This document shows positions 25,977 through 34,679 of a DNA stretch of 64,000 nt, one piece after another. Position 1 is the first letter of the stretch. Each line of letters starts with the position of its first letter. The DNA is taken from assembly GCF_965208895.1 (NCBI RefSeq), contig NZ_OZ242363.1, positions 186,001-250,000 of the forward strand, written 5' to 3'. Below the pieces are notes generated by a model that was not told the DNA's origin, did no database searches, and was given only the letters and a program-made list of their open reading frames with translations. The position numbers were made by a program, and so were the translations under genes. Origin of the DNA: Poriferisodalis sp965208895 (lineage in GTDB: Bacteria > Actinomycetota > Acidimicrobiia > Acidimicrobiales > Poriferisodalaceae).

Positions 25977-27887
25977 TCAGCTCAGCTCTTCGGGTTCCGG
26001 GTCAGCCCCTACGAAGCTGACCAGCACCTGGTTCGCCTCGACGGCATCGCCCGCAGCGCAGCGAACATCGGCGACGGTGCCGGCGCCGTGCGCCGAGAGC
26101 GAGTGGAGCATTTTCATGGCTTCAACCACTACGACGGTGTCGCCGGAGGCCACAACATCGCCGGGCACGACGCTCACTTCGACCACCACGGCTGGGAACG
26201 GTGCCGCAATGGCGTCGACCGAACCCGTGTCATCGGTTGCCGTCGGGGTCCAGGCGTCGGACCGATCTGGCACGTCGAAGGCGACTGTGTAGCCGTACAG
26301 GTTGACGGCAACTGAGCCCGCATCGGCGCTCGAGGTGACGTTGACGCTCGACTCAGCGTCGTTGATCGATGCGGCAGCCACCTCATGAAGATCGCCCGCA
26401 GCGTCGCGCAGCAGCACCGCGGCCACAGATCGGTGCTCGGTCAGCCGGAACGGCCCGAGCCATGCCCACGGGCCGCTGTCGTCCCGAACTCGGTCGTGTT
26501 GCATCGAGGCCAGCCATGCTGTCGCGGCAGTCCCGGCGACTTGGTCGCTCGTCGGGGGCGCAGGCATCTCGTCGGCGCTCAGCGCGTCGATCACGTCGGT
26601 GGTCATCTCTGCGCTGCGTAGCTGCGGGGTTTCGACGAGCCAGCGCAGAAATCCCGCATTGGTCGGCACCGGGCCGAGTACGAGTCCATCGAGAGCTTCG
26701 CTCATAGCGTCGAGCGCCGTCTCGCGGTCAGGTCGGGCGACTACGAGCTTCGCCACGAGAGGGTCGTAGTACGGCGTGATTGCACTGCCGGGTTCGACTG
26801 CGGAGTCCCAGCGGACACCGGACGGCACTCGCACATGGCGAACGGGACCCGCTCGGGGGCTGAAGCCGTCGACAGGGTCCTCGGCGTTGATGCGAGCTTC
26901 GATGCTGTGGCCGCCGAACGTCACATCGGATTGTCTGAGGCCGAGGGCTGCCCCGCCTGCGACCTGTAGCTGCAGTTCCACGAGGTCGAGCCCCGTGATC
27001 GCCTCGGTGACCGGATGCTCGACCTGCAGGCGGGTGTTCATCTCCAGGAAGAAGAACTCGCCAGTGTCCGCATCGACGATGAACTCCACGGTCCCGGCGT
27101 TGTCGTACCCGATGTGGCGGGCGAGGGCCACGGCCGCTCCGTGCAGACCGTCGCGAGTGGCATCGGGCAGGTTCGGTGCCGGCGCTTCTTCGAGGAGCTT
27201 TTGGTAGCGCCGCTGCGATGAGCAATCACGCGTACCGAGGTGGATGACGTTGCCGAACTGGTCGCCGACCACCTGCACCTCGACGTGGCGGGGACGCTCG
27301 ATGTAGCGCTCGACGATGATCCGATCGTCGCCGAATGAACGCAGCGCCTCGGTGCGTGCCGCTGTAAGGGCAGCATCGAACTCGTCGGACGAACGCACGA
27401 TGCGGATGCCCTTGCCGCCGCCTCCGGCGGATGCCTTGACCAGCACCGGGTAGCCGATTCCCGAAGCCGCAGCGCTGAGGTCGCCGGTCGCGGCGCCCGG
27501 AATGATCGGGACGCCCGCCGATTCTGCGATGGCCCGCGCTTCCACCTTGGCGCCCATCTGGGCGATGGCATCGGGGTGAGGGCCCACCCAAGTCAGCCCG
27601 GCGTCCCCGACGGCCTGAGCGAATCCCGCATTCTCGGACAGGAAGCCGTACCCGGGGTGGACGGCATCGGCACCGGTCTCGGCCGCCGCCGTCAAGATGG
27701 CGTTGATGTCTAGGTACGACTGGTCGAGCGCCGCAGGGCCGATGCATCGTGATTCGTCTGCCTCGCGAACAAAGCGCGCGTCCCTGTCAGGCTCGGCAAA
27801 CACCGCAACGGTGCGCCATCCCAAGCGCCGTGCAGTCGCGAAGACGCGGCTTGCGATCTCACCCCGGTTGGCGACCAGCAGCTTCAT
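25977..27887 (-). CDS. Biotin-dependent acyl-CoA carboxylase alpha subunit (biotin carboxylase + BCCP)
   Basis: From ATG 27887 (MKLLVANRGEIASRV) the product is 636 residues. The biotin carboxylase core has the ATP-grasp loop KASAGGGGKGIR, FLEMNTRLQVEHPVTE and INAEDPVDGFSPRAG. A middle domain follows, then the C-terminal biotinyl domain with the biotin lysine in VEAMKMLHS. It carboxylates biotin with ATP and bicarbonate. The beta subunit lies 32 bp upstream in the same operon and is of methylcrotonyl-CoA carboxylase type, so the pair probably acts in leucine or isoprenoid degradation. The frame open to 28037 overlaps the beta gene and is not needed. Confidence 0.88.
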   Translation of the reverse strand: MKLLVANRGEIASRVFATARRLGWRTVAVFAEPDRDARFVREADESRCIGPAALDQSYLDINAILTAAAETGADAVHPGYGFLSENAGFAQAVGDAGLTWVGPHPDAIAQMGAKVEARAIAESAGVPIIPGAATGDLSAAASGIGYPVLVKASAGGGGKGIRIVRSSDEFDAALTAARTEALRSFGDDRIIVERYIERPRHVEVQVVGDQFGNVIHLGTRDCSSQRRYQKLLEEAPAPNLPDATRDGLHGAAVALARHIGYDNAGTVEFIVDADTGEFFFLEMNTRLQVEHPVTEAITGLDLVELQLQVAGGAALGLRQSDVTFGGHSIEARINAEDPVDGFSPRAGPVRHVRVPSGVRWDSAVEPGSAITPYYDPLVAKLVVARPDRETALDAMSEALDGLVLGPVPTNAGFLRWLVETPQLRSAEMTTDVIDALSADEMPAPPTSDQVAGTAATAWLASMQHDRVRDDSGPWAWLGPFRLTEHRSVAAVLLRDAAGDLHEVAAASINDAESSVNVTSSADAGSVAVNLYGYTVAFDVPDRSDAWTPTATDDTGSVDAIAAPFPAVVVEVSVVPGDVVASGDTVVVVEAMKMLHSLSAHGAGTVADVRCAAGDAVEANQVLVSFVGADPEPEELS

Positions 27888-27919
27888 GGCGTCAGCCTCT
27901 TGGCGAACACGACTGCCGG

Positions 27920-29542
27920 CTACATCCGGTACACGAGGCCGCCGCCTGGTGCGGGAGCGTCCTGTCGGGCCGCCAGCGCGAGGCACAGACCGAGAGCGTC
28001 GCGAGTGTCGGCGGGATCGATGAGACCGTCGTCCCACAAGCGTGCGGTGGCGTAGTACGGATCACTCTGGCGCTCGTATTGGTCGGCGACCTCAGCCCGC
28101 ATCGCAGCGATCTCCTCGTCGGTGGTCTCGGTGCCGCGCATCCCCGCGAGGCGTATGTCGACCAGCACGGTCTGGGCTGTCTCGGCGGACATGGTGGCGA
28201 TGCGGCTGTTCGGCCAGGCGAACAGGAGCCGAGGGTTGAAGCCGCGCCCGCACATGCCGTAGTTGCCCGCACCGTATGAGCCGCCGATGAGCACCGTGTA
28301 GCGCGGCACGGTGGCATTGGCCACCGCGGACACCATCTTCGCCCCGTGCTTGGCGATGCCGGCTGCCTCCGAATCGCTGCCCACCATGTAGCCCGTCGTG
28401 TTCTGCAGGAACAGCAACGGCACCCGGCGCTGCTCGCAGAGCTCAATGAAGTGCGTGGCCTTCAGCGCATCGGAGGAGAAGATGATCCCGTTGTTGGCGA
28501 TGATGCCGACCTGGAAGCCCCAGATCCGGGCGAAGCCGCAGGTGATGTCGTTGCCCCATTCGGGCTTGAACTCCCCGTAGCGGGAACCGTCGACGAGACG
28601 GGCGATGATCTCACGGGCGTCGAAACCGATGCGGTCGTCAGCGGAAACGACGCCGTAGATCTCGGCTGGGTCGTAGTGAGGCGGTTCCGGTTGCGTCCAT
28701 GACAACCAGTTCTCCCGGTGGCCAACCGATCGCTGGTTGGCGGCTGCGCACAGCTCGCGCAGCTTGCCGTAGGCGGATCGCTCGTCGGGCGTCATGTAAT
28801 CGGACACACCCGAGACCCGGGTGTGCAGTGCGGCGCCGCCGAGTTCGTCGGGCTCGATGATCTCGCCGAGCGCCGCCTTCACGATCGGGGGCCCGCCGAG
28901 ATAGATCCGCCCGATGCCCGAGACCATGATCACTTCGTCGCTGAGCGCCGGAACGTACGCCCCTCCCGCGGTACAGCCGCCGAGCACCACCGAGATCTGC
29001 GGCAGGCCCTGCGCCGAGAGCCGGGCTTGGCGGTAGAAGCTGCCGCCGAAATGGTCCTTGTCAGGGAAGATGTCGTCCTGCAACGGCAGGAACGCACCGC
29101 CCGAGTCGACGAGGTAGATGACGCCGAGGCCGTTCTCTGCGGCGATGTCTTGGGCACGCACATGCTTCTTGATGCTGATCGGCAGCAGTGAGCCGCCCTT
29201 CACGGTGGCGTCGTTGGCGATGAACATCCACGGGACACCGCAGACAACGCCAATACCGGTGACGATGCCCGCACCGGGGGCGCTGTTGTCGTACATGTCC
29301 CAGCTGGCCAGCGTCGAGAGTTCCAGGAACGGCGTTGCGGCATCGCAGACCAGGTCGATGCGGTCCCGCGGCAGGATCTTGCCTCGAGAGTGGTGGCGTT
29401 CGATGGAGCGCTCCCGGCCTGCGCCACCGGAAATGGCGAACTGCTGGCGATCGCGCAGCGTGGCAAGCAGGTCACCGTACGCGGCAGCATTCTTGGCGAA
29501 CCCGTCGCCGTGGGTGTCGATGCGGCTTGCGAACTGTCTCAT
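27920..29542 (-). CDS. Methylcrotonyl/geranyl-CoA carboxylase-type beta subunit
   Basis: From ATG 29542 the product has 540 residues, the normal length for MccB. It shows the methylcrotonyl-type signatures IYLVDSGGAFLPLQ and FPDKDHFGGSFYRQARLSA, then GGCTAGGAYVPALSDE, YLGGPPIVKAALGE and GGAALHTRVSGVSD. These separate it from propionyl-CoA carboxylase beta subunits. It transfers CO2 from biotin to 3-methylcrotonyl-CoA or a longer branched enoyl-CoA such as geranyl-CoA. The frame extends to 29611, but MRQFASRIDTHGDGF is the conserved start region. Confidence 0.87.
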   Translation of the reverse strand: MRQFASRIDTHGDGFAKNAAAYGDLLATLRDRQQFAISGGAGRERSIERHHSRGKILPRDRIDLVCDAATPFLELSTLASWDMYDNSAPGAGIVTGIGVVCGVPWMFIANDATVKGGSLLPISIKKHVRAQDIAAENGLGVIYLVDSGGAFLPLQDDIFPDKDHFGGSFYRQARLSAQGLPQISVVLGGCTAGGAYVPALSDEVIMVSGIGRIYLGGPPIVKAALGEIIEPDELGGAALHTRVSGVSDYMTPDERSAYGKLRELCAAANQRSVGHRENWLSWTQPEPPHYDPAEIYGVVSADDRIGFDAREIIARLVDGSRYGEFKPEWGNDITCGFARIWGFQVGIIANNGIIFSSDALKATHFIELCEQRRVPLLFLQNTTGYMVGSDSEAAGIAKHGAKMVSAVANATVPRYTVLIGGSYGAGNYGMCGRGFNPRLLFAWPNSRIATMSAETAQTVLVDIRLAGMRGTETTDEEIAAMRAEVADQYERQSDPYYATARLWDDGLIDPADTRDALGLCLALAARQDAPAPGGGLVYRM

Positions 29543-29650
29543 CTGCCAGCGATGCCCATCAGCCGGGTGCGATTCTGTCGCCGAAGATCGTACGGGTCGC
29601 GCACGGGCCATAGCTATTGGCTGTCACGCGATCCGCGCCCACAGCGATCA

Positions 29651-29748
29651 GAGGCTGAGCCGATAGGCGAAGCCGTGGCCCGAGCGGCCCGTGAGCGACA
29701 GCGAACAAGAGCGGGAAACAATTGGTGCGACAACGGGAAGGTGCACCT
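29651..29748 (+). repeat. Intergenic repeat family A, copy 4
   Basis: About 98 bp between two minus-strand genes. It begins GAGGCTGAGCC-GATA-GGCGAAGCC, continues AGCGGCCCGTGAGCGACAGC and AACAAGAGCGGGAAACAATT, and ends GGTGCGACAACGGGAAGGTG. It is the fullest copy and defines the family. Confidence 0.88.
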
Positions 29749-29772
29749 ATCCGCGCACTCTCCCAGGTCTCG

Positions 29773-30939
29773 TCAGAAATTGCGGTCGCCTGAGTCCTGG
29801 CCCAGCAGCACCCGGCCTGCCGTGTCGATCTGGTAGCTGCCCACCATGAAGTGTCCAGCCACCGCTCGCACGTCGTTGAGCAGCCCGCCGAGCGGTGAAG
29901 CGGTGAAGTTGGCAGTGCTGCCGGCTGCGGTGACGAGCGTCTCGACCGCCTCGATGCAATTCTGGACGCTCCACGAGCATGCCAGCCGTGCGCGGGCGTG
30001 CTGGGCGGGCGTCACTTCGCCATGCGCGGCGGCGGTGCTCCAGATCTCATCAAGCTGATCGGCCACGAACGCCTGGCCAGCTCCGAGCAAGGCTTCCGCG
30101 CGGGCCATCGCGGCGTGCGCATCGGGTCGCGACGCCAACTCCGAGCGGGCAAACAGCGGGGTCTTCGTGTCGGCCAGCGCGGCGAATTCGTCGATTGCGC
30201 GGCGGGCGATTCCCGACGCCACGCCGGTCTTGGGAAATGGGAATCGCAGGCCTGAAGGCAGGCGGTAGAAGGGGTGCTCGTTCGGTTTGGGAAGCGAGTA
30301 GTTGGCCACCACCGCCGCATAGTGAGCCGGCACGAAGTGCTCGCTGAGCACCACATCGTTGCTGCCGGTTCCGCGCAGCCCCACGGTATGCCAAGTGTCC
30401 TCGATGAGGCCCGGGTCGGCCGGGATCAGGATGTGGCAGAGGTCCTTGGGCTGCGTGCCCTCCACCACGTTGGCCACCACCCACCAGTCGGCTGCGGTGC
30501 AACCGCTGACGAACGTCCAGCGCCCGCTCGCCAACCAGCCGCCCTCGACAGGGCGTACAACTCCCCGAGGCACACCCGAGCCGGCGATGACGGCGTCGGG
30601 ATGTTCGACGTAGAAGCCAGACACGGTCTTGGCTTCGAGATGTGCCGCGAATATCTCGGCTTCCTCGTTGCAGGTCATGGCGACCCAGCCCGTCGAGGGG
30701 TGCTCATAGGACAGCCGGCGCGTGAACTCGATGAACTCCGCTGGATGGCGACCCAGTCCGCCGAGTTCGTCGGGCACGAGCAGGCGCATGAGACCCAGCC
30801 GACCGAGATCGGCCATGATGCCGCGGTCGGGAATGCGCTCGGCATCGCTGCGCTCCCCGCAGGCGCGGACGCGAGCGAGCATCTCGTCGCCGAGCTCGGG
30901 CGGCCCGAGCCATCGTCCCCCGGAGTCAGACGAGGCCAT
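29773..30939 (-). CDS. Acyl-CoA dehydrogenase-fold flavoprotein (HsaA/flavin monooxygenase-like)
   Basis: The 388-residue protein has the acyl-CoA dehydrogenase fold. LLVPDELGGLGRHPAEFIEF starts the N-terminal helical domain, WLASGRWTFVSGCTAADWW is the flavin-domain segment, and GLRGTGSNDVVLSEHFVP is the conserved beta-domain end. The pattern resembles HsaA/HpaB-type group D flavin monooxygenases (GxWxFxSGxxxAxW) more than true dehydrogenases, and I see no catalytic Glu at the usual place. It could hydroxylate an aromatic or desulfurise or oxidise a small substrate using FMNH2. It is the first gene of the minus-strand run that continues to the MCC-type carboxylase. Confidence 0.8.
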   Translation of the reverse strand: MASSDSGGRWLGPPELGDEMLARVRACGERSDAERIPDRGIMADLGRLGLMRLLVPDELGGLGRHPAEFIEFTRRLSYEHPSTGWVAMTCNEEAEIFAAHLEAKTVSGFYVEHPDAVIAGSGVPRGVVRPVEGGWLASGRWTFVSGCTAADWWVVANVVEGTQPKDLCHILIPADPGLIEDTWHTVGLRGTGSNDVVLSEHFVPAHYAAVVANYSLPKPNEHPFYRLPSGLRFPFPKTGVASGIARRAIDEFAALADTKTPLFARSELASRPDAHAAMARAEALLGAGQAFVADQLDEIWSTAAAHGEVTPAQHARARLACSWSVQNCIEAVETLVTAAGSTANFTASPLGGLLNDVRAVAGHFMVGSYQIDTAGRVLLGQDSGDRNF

Positions 30940-31036
30940 CGGGGCAAGCTAACCGCACAGCCACCCCGGTCGCCTGCGTATCGTCGTGGGGCGACGCATT
31001 GCGGCAGCAGGCCGGCAACCAGGTCACGGACGGCAG

Positions 31037-33565
31037 ATGGATCCACTCGACAACATCGCTCCCGACTCGGCGACGGCTCCGATTGCGGGTTCAAGAGTGC
31101 TGGATCTGACCGATCACCGCGGCGAACTCGGTCCGTGGATGCTGGCTGAGCTGGGTGCCGACGTGATCAAGATCGAGCCGCCGGGAGGAAGCTCGGCCCG
31201 TTCGGCGTTGCCGCTTCGGGTCTCCAGCGGGGCAGACACTGATGCCGCTTCGGCGGACCTGCGCAGCTGGCAGTTCTGCGCCTATAACTCGAACAAGCGC
31301 GCTGTCGTTCTTGACTTCGACAACACTGACGACCGCCAAGTCTTCGAGCGTCTCGTGCGCAGCGCCGACTTCGTCTACGAATCCGGCGTGCCCGGCACGC
31401 TGGCCGAAGCTGGCGTCCGCCATGCGGATCTGCGCTCGCTGAACGATCGGGTCGTCCATGTCCAGGTCACGCCGTTCGGACTCGACGGCCCTCGCAGCGC
31501 CGATCCTGCCTCGGAGCTGTCGTTGGCGGCACTCGGCGGCGCTGCAAACATGCAGGGCGTCTACGAGCGGGCGCCGGTAAAGGCCTCGATCGCACAGGCG
31601 TGGCGCCACGCCGGTGCAGAGGCCGCCGCGGCAGGGCTGATGGCCCATGCCCGCATGCGTGTCCTCGGAGATGGACAGCATGTCGCCGTGTCGGCCCAGG
31701 CCGCCATGACGTGGACGCTGCTGAACGCCATGGAGACCCATGCCATCTGCGGTCGGGATTTCCAGCGCTCGGGCACCATGGTGAACCTTGCCGCACCGCT
31801 GCAGATGCGCTACCGGACCCGGGACGGGTGGGCGATCGGCGTTGCTCGAGGAGTGGCAACTGGTCGGCTGCTGGAGTGGTACATCGAAGAGGGCCTGGCC
31901 GACGAGAGCTGGCACGACGAAGACTGGGACACCTACGACCTGCGAGCCTCGAGGGGCGAGCCGGTCAGCCGCACGTTCGACGAGCTCTACCAAGCGATGG
32001 TGGGGCTGTGCGAGCGGCACACCAACGCTGAACTCCTGGAGCGATCGGTGGAGCTGGGCGAGACCATCGCTCCTGTTCACACAGTGGCCGACCTGGTCGA
32101 ATTCGAGCACCTGCGGGTACGCGATTTCTGGCGTCCGGTGGAGCTCGCGGGTACCTCAGGCGTGGAGCTTGCGGGCGGACCGGCGACGATCGACGGCGTT
32201 CGCATCGGCACGCGGCGACGGCCGCCGCTGATTGACGAGCACGGAGCGGAGATCCGGGCGGAGGCTGGGAGCGCCGAGGTGACCGCAGCGCCTGGCGGAG
32301 CAGCCGGGCCGCCAGAGTCCGCGCCCGAACCGAACGCGTGGGCTGTCGGAAACAGCGAGCTTCCCTTCGCAGGGCTGCGGGTCGCGGACTTCAGCTGGAT
32401 CGGCGTCGGCCCGATCACGGCAAAGTCGCTCGCGGACCACGGCGCAACGGTCGTGCGGATCGAATCCGCCGGTCGTATCGACGGTCTGCGCGCGAATCCG
32501 CCGTTCAAGGACAACGTCATCGATGTCGACATGGCGCACTTCTTCGGTACGTTCAACACGTCGAAGCTCAGCATCGACATCGACCTCAAGACGGCTGCGG
32601 GCGTCGACATCGCCCGCCGCATGATCGCCTGGGCCGATGTCGTCGTGGAATCGTGGACGCCGGGAACGTTCGCCCGCAACATCGCCGACGACGATCTCAT
32701 CGCGGAGCTGAACCCGAACGCCATCGTGGTACATACGTCGCTGCTGGCAAGCGGCGGCCCGCTGTCGCGAATGGGCGGCTTCGGCTATCACGCCGCTGCC
32801 ATCGCCGGCTTTTATCCCGTCGTGGGGTGGCCCGATCTGCCGCCGGACGGGCCGTATCTCGCCTATACCGACACGATCTCGCCCCGCATCATCACCGCCA
32901 CACTGCTCGCGGCACTGGATCGTCGGCGCCGCACGGGCAAGGGCTGTGTCATCGAGGCAGCACAGCTTGAATGCGGCCTGCAATTCCTGGCACCTGAGCT
33001 GGCCGACTATGCCGGCAGCGGGACGGTGGCCACCCGCAACGGCAACCGGAATCCCGATGTGGCACCGCAGGGTGTGTACCCGTGCGAGGGCGAGGATCGG
33101 TGGTGCGCCATCACGATTGGCGACGACGCCCAATGGAAGACACTGGTCGGGCTGATGGGGGCGCCGGAGTGGGCCCAGGCAGCCGAGTTGTCAACTCTGG
33201 AAGGCAGGCTCGCGGCCCACGATGCCATTGACGACGAGATTTCCGCGTGGACGGGCACCCAAGACGCCGTAAATCTGGAACGACTCCTGGCAGGCGCTGG
33301 GATCGCGGCGGGCATGGTGCAGCGCAGCAGCGACCTGCTCGCGGATCCGCAGTATGCCCACAGCGGTTTCCACCGGTGGCTGGAGCACCCCCGAATGGGA
33401 ACCGTGCCCTATTCCGGCCACCAGTACCAGATCGCCGGCTACGACCATGGCCCCCGCCACGCCGCCCCCATGCTCGGCCAGCACACCTACGACGTCCTGA
33501 GCTCCGAACTCGGTCTCAGCGACGAACAGATCGCTGACGCCGCCGCCGCTGGGGCACTGGGCTGA
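31037..33565 (+). CDS. Fused double class III CoA-transferase (two CaiB/BaiF domains)
   Basis: From ATG 31037 (MDPLDNIAPDS) the product has 842 residues with two CaiB/BaiF domains. Domain 1 spans about residues 15-410 (GSRVLDLTDHRGELGPWML, KRAVVLDFDNTD). Domain 2 spans about 440-840 (FAGLRVADFSWIGVGPITAK, STSKLSIDIDL-like). In domain 1 the nucleophile position reads AWRHAGAEAA, with no Asp. Domain 2 has AYTDTISPRI, with a candidate catalytic Asp at residue 612. This layout, with a dead first half and an Asp in the second, is that of the DMSP CoA-transferase/lyase DddD, which has similar length. Tandem CoA-transferases for other acids also exist, so the substrate is open. Confidence 0.82.
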   Translation: MDPLDNIAPDSATAPIAGSRVLDLTDHRGELGPWMLAELGADVIKIEPPGGSSARSALPLRVSSGADTDAASADLRSWQFCAYNSNKRAVVLDFDNTDDRQVFERLVRSADFVYESGVPGTLAEAGVRHADLRSLNDRVVHVQVTPFGLDGPRSADPASELSLAALGGAANMQGVYERAPVKASIAQAWRHAGAEAAAAGLMAHARMRVLGDGQHVAVSAQAAMTWTLLNAMETHAICGRDFQRSGTMVNLAAPLQMRYRTRDGWAIGVARGVATGRLLEWYIEEGLADESWHDEDWDTYDLRASRGEPVSRTFDELYQAMVGLCERHTNAELLERSVELGETIAPVHTVADLVEFEHLRVRDFWRPVELAGTSGVELAGGPATIDGVRIGTRRRPPLIDEHGAEIRAEAGSAEVTAAPGGAAGPPESAPEPNAWAVGNSELPFAGLRVADFSWIGVGPITAKSLADHGATVVRIESAGRIDGLRANPPFKDNVIDVDMAHFFGTFNTSKLSIDIDLKTAAGVDIARRMIAWADVVVESWTPGTFARNIADDDLIAELNPNAIVVHTSLLASGGPLSRMGGFGYHAAAIAGFYPVVGWPDLPPDGPYLAYTDTISPRIITATLLAALDRRRRTGKGCVIEAAQLECGLQFLAPELADYAGSGTVATRNGNRNPDVAPQGVYPCEGEDRWCAITIGDDAQWKTLVGLMGAPEWAQAAELSTLEGRLAAHDAIDDEISAWTGTQDAVNLERLLAGAGIAAGMVQRSSDLLADPQYAHSGFHRWLEHPRMGTVPYSGHQYQIAGYDHGPRHAAPMLGQHTYDVLSSELGLSDEQIADAAAAGALG

Positions 33566-33602
33566 GGGCTCGCTGCGCCGGCTCCGGCTTTAGCCTGACG
33601 CC

Positions 33603-34679
33603 GTGAGTTCTGCACAACCTGTGCCGCTGTCCGCGCTGGACCTGGCAACCGTCTCCGACGGCGGCACCAGCGCGCAGGCGCTCGCAGAGACCACCGAGCT
33701 TGCCCGGGCAGCCGACCGGCTGGGCTACGTGCGTTTCTGGGTGGCCGAGCATCACAACATCGACACCGTTGCAAGCACGTCGCCCGCGGTACTGATTGCC
33801 CACCTTGCTGCTCACACTGAGCGGATCAAGCTGGGTTCGGGCGGCGTCATGCTTCCCAATCACAGCCCGGCAATCGTCGCTGAGCAGTTCGCAATGCTCG
33901 AAGCGCTGCATCCGGGGCGCGTCGACCTCGGCGTCGGCCGAGCACCTGGCAGCGATCGCATCTCCGCCGCCGCTGTGCGAGGGCCTGCCGAAGACGGCGC
34001 AGTGCCCGACCCCTGGCAAGTGGACGACTTTCCGAGCCACCTGATCGACTTGATGGCGTACCTCGGCGATGTGCGCACTACCGAGGGGCCTTGGTCAGAC
34101 TTCCGGGCAACGCCGAAAGCCACCTCGGCACCTGCGGTGCTGCTGCTGGGATCCAGCGGCTACTCAGCGCAATTGGCCGGCTACTTGGGCCTGCCGTTCG
34201 CATTCGCCCACCATTTCGACGGCGGCGGCGTGCTGGGCGCGCTCGACCTCTACCGCCAGCGCTTCCAGCCATCTGCCGTACTGGACGAGCCGCACGTCAT
34301 GGTGAGTGTCGGGCTGGTCACGGCCGCTGATACTGAAACGGCGCAGCACCACGCTGCACCGTCGCTGCTGCGGCGATGGGGCATTCGCACGGGTCGGTTC
34401 TGGCCATTGTTCTCGCCGGACGAGGCGATGTCGCATCCCGAATGGCAGCGCGCCGCCACCATGCCGACGAACGCCATCGTCGGGGATCCCGGTGAGGCGG
34501 TGGCCGCACTCGAAGAACTCGCCGATGCGACGGGAGCCGACGAGCTGATGATCCACACATCCACGTTCGGGCTTGCGGAACGAATCACCAGCCTCGAACT
34601 CCTGGCCGACGTGTGGAAGCGGCGAACGGGCGCGCAAGATCGGACCCGACAGTCCGACGCCGCGGCGGCATCGGCATGA
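33603..34679 (+). CDS. LLM-class flavin-dependent monooxygenase (MsnO8-type)
   Basis: The 358-residue luciferase-like protein starts at GTG 33603. Family hallmarks are PLSALDLATVSDGGT, RFWVAEHHNIDTVASTSPAV, IKLGSGGVMLPNHSPA and PGRVDLGVGRAPGSD, the pattern of the MsnO8 subgroup. These enzymes use FMNH2 and oxygen on small substrates; DMS monooxygenase and alkanesulfonate monooxygenase belong to the same superfamily. Its stop overlaps the start of the DMSO-reductase-family gene by four bases (ATGA), so the two are expressed together. Confidence 0.85.
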   Translation: MSSAQPVPLSALDLATVSDGGTSAQALAETTELARAADRLGYVRFWVAEHHNIDTVASTSPAVLIAHLAAHTERIKLGSGGVMLPNHSPAIVAEQFAMLEALHPGRVDLGVGRAPGSDRISAAAVRGPAEDGAVPDPWQVDDFPSHLIDLMAYLGDVRTTEGPWSDFRATPKATSAPAVLLLGSSGYSAQLAGYLGLPFAFAHHFDGGGVLGALDLYRQRFQPSAVLDEPHVMVSVGLVTAADTETAQHHAAPSLLRRWGIRTGRFWPLFSPDEAMSHPEWQRAATMPTNAIVGDPGEAVAALEELADATGADELMIHTSTFGLAERITSLELLADVWKRRTGAQDRTRQSDAAAASA

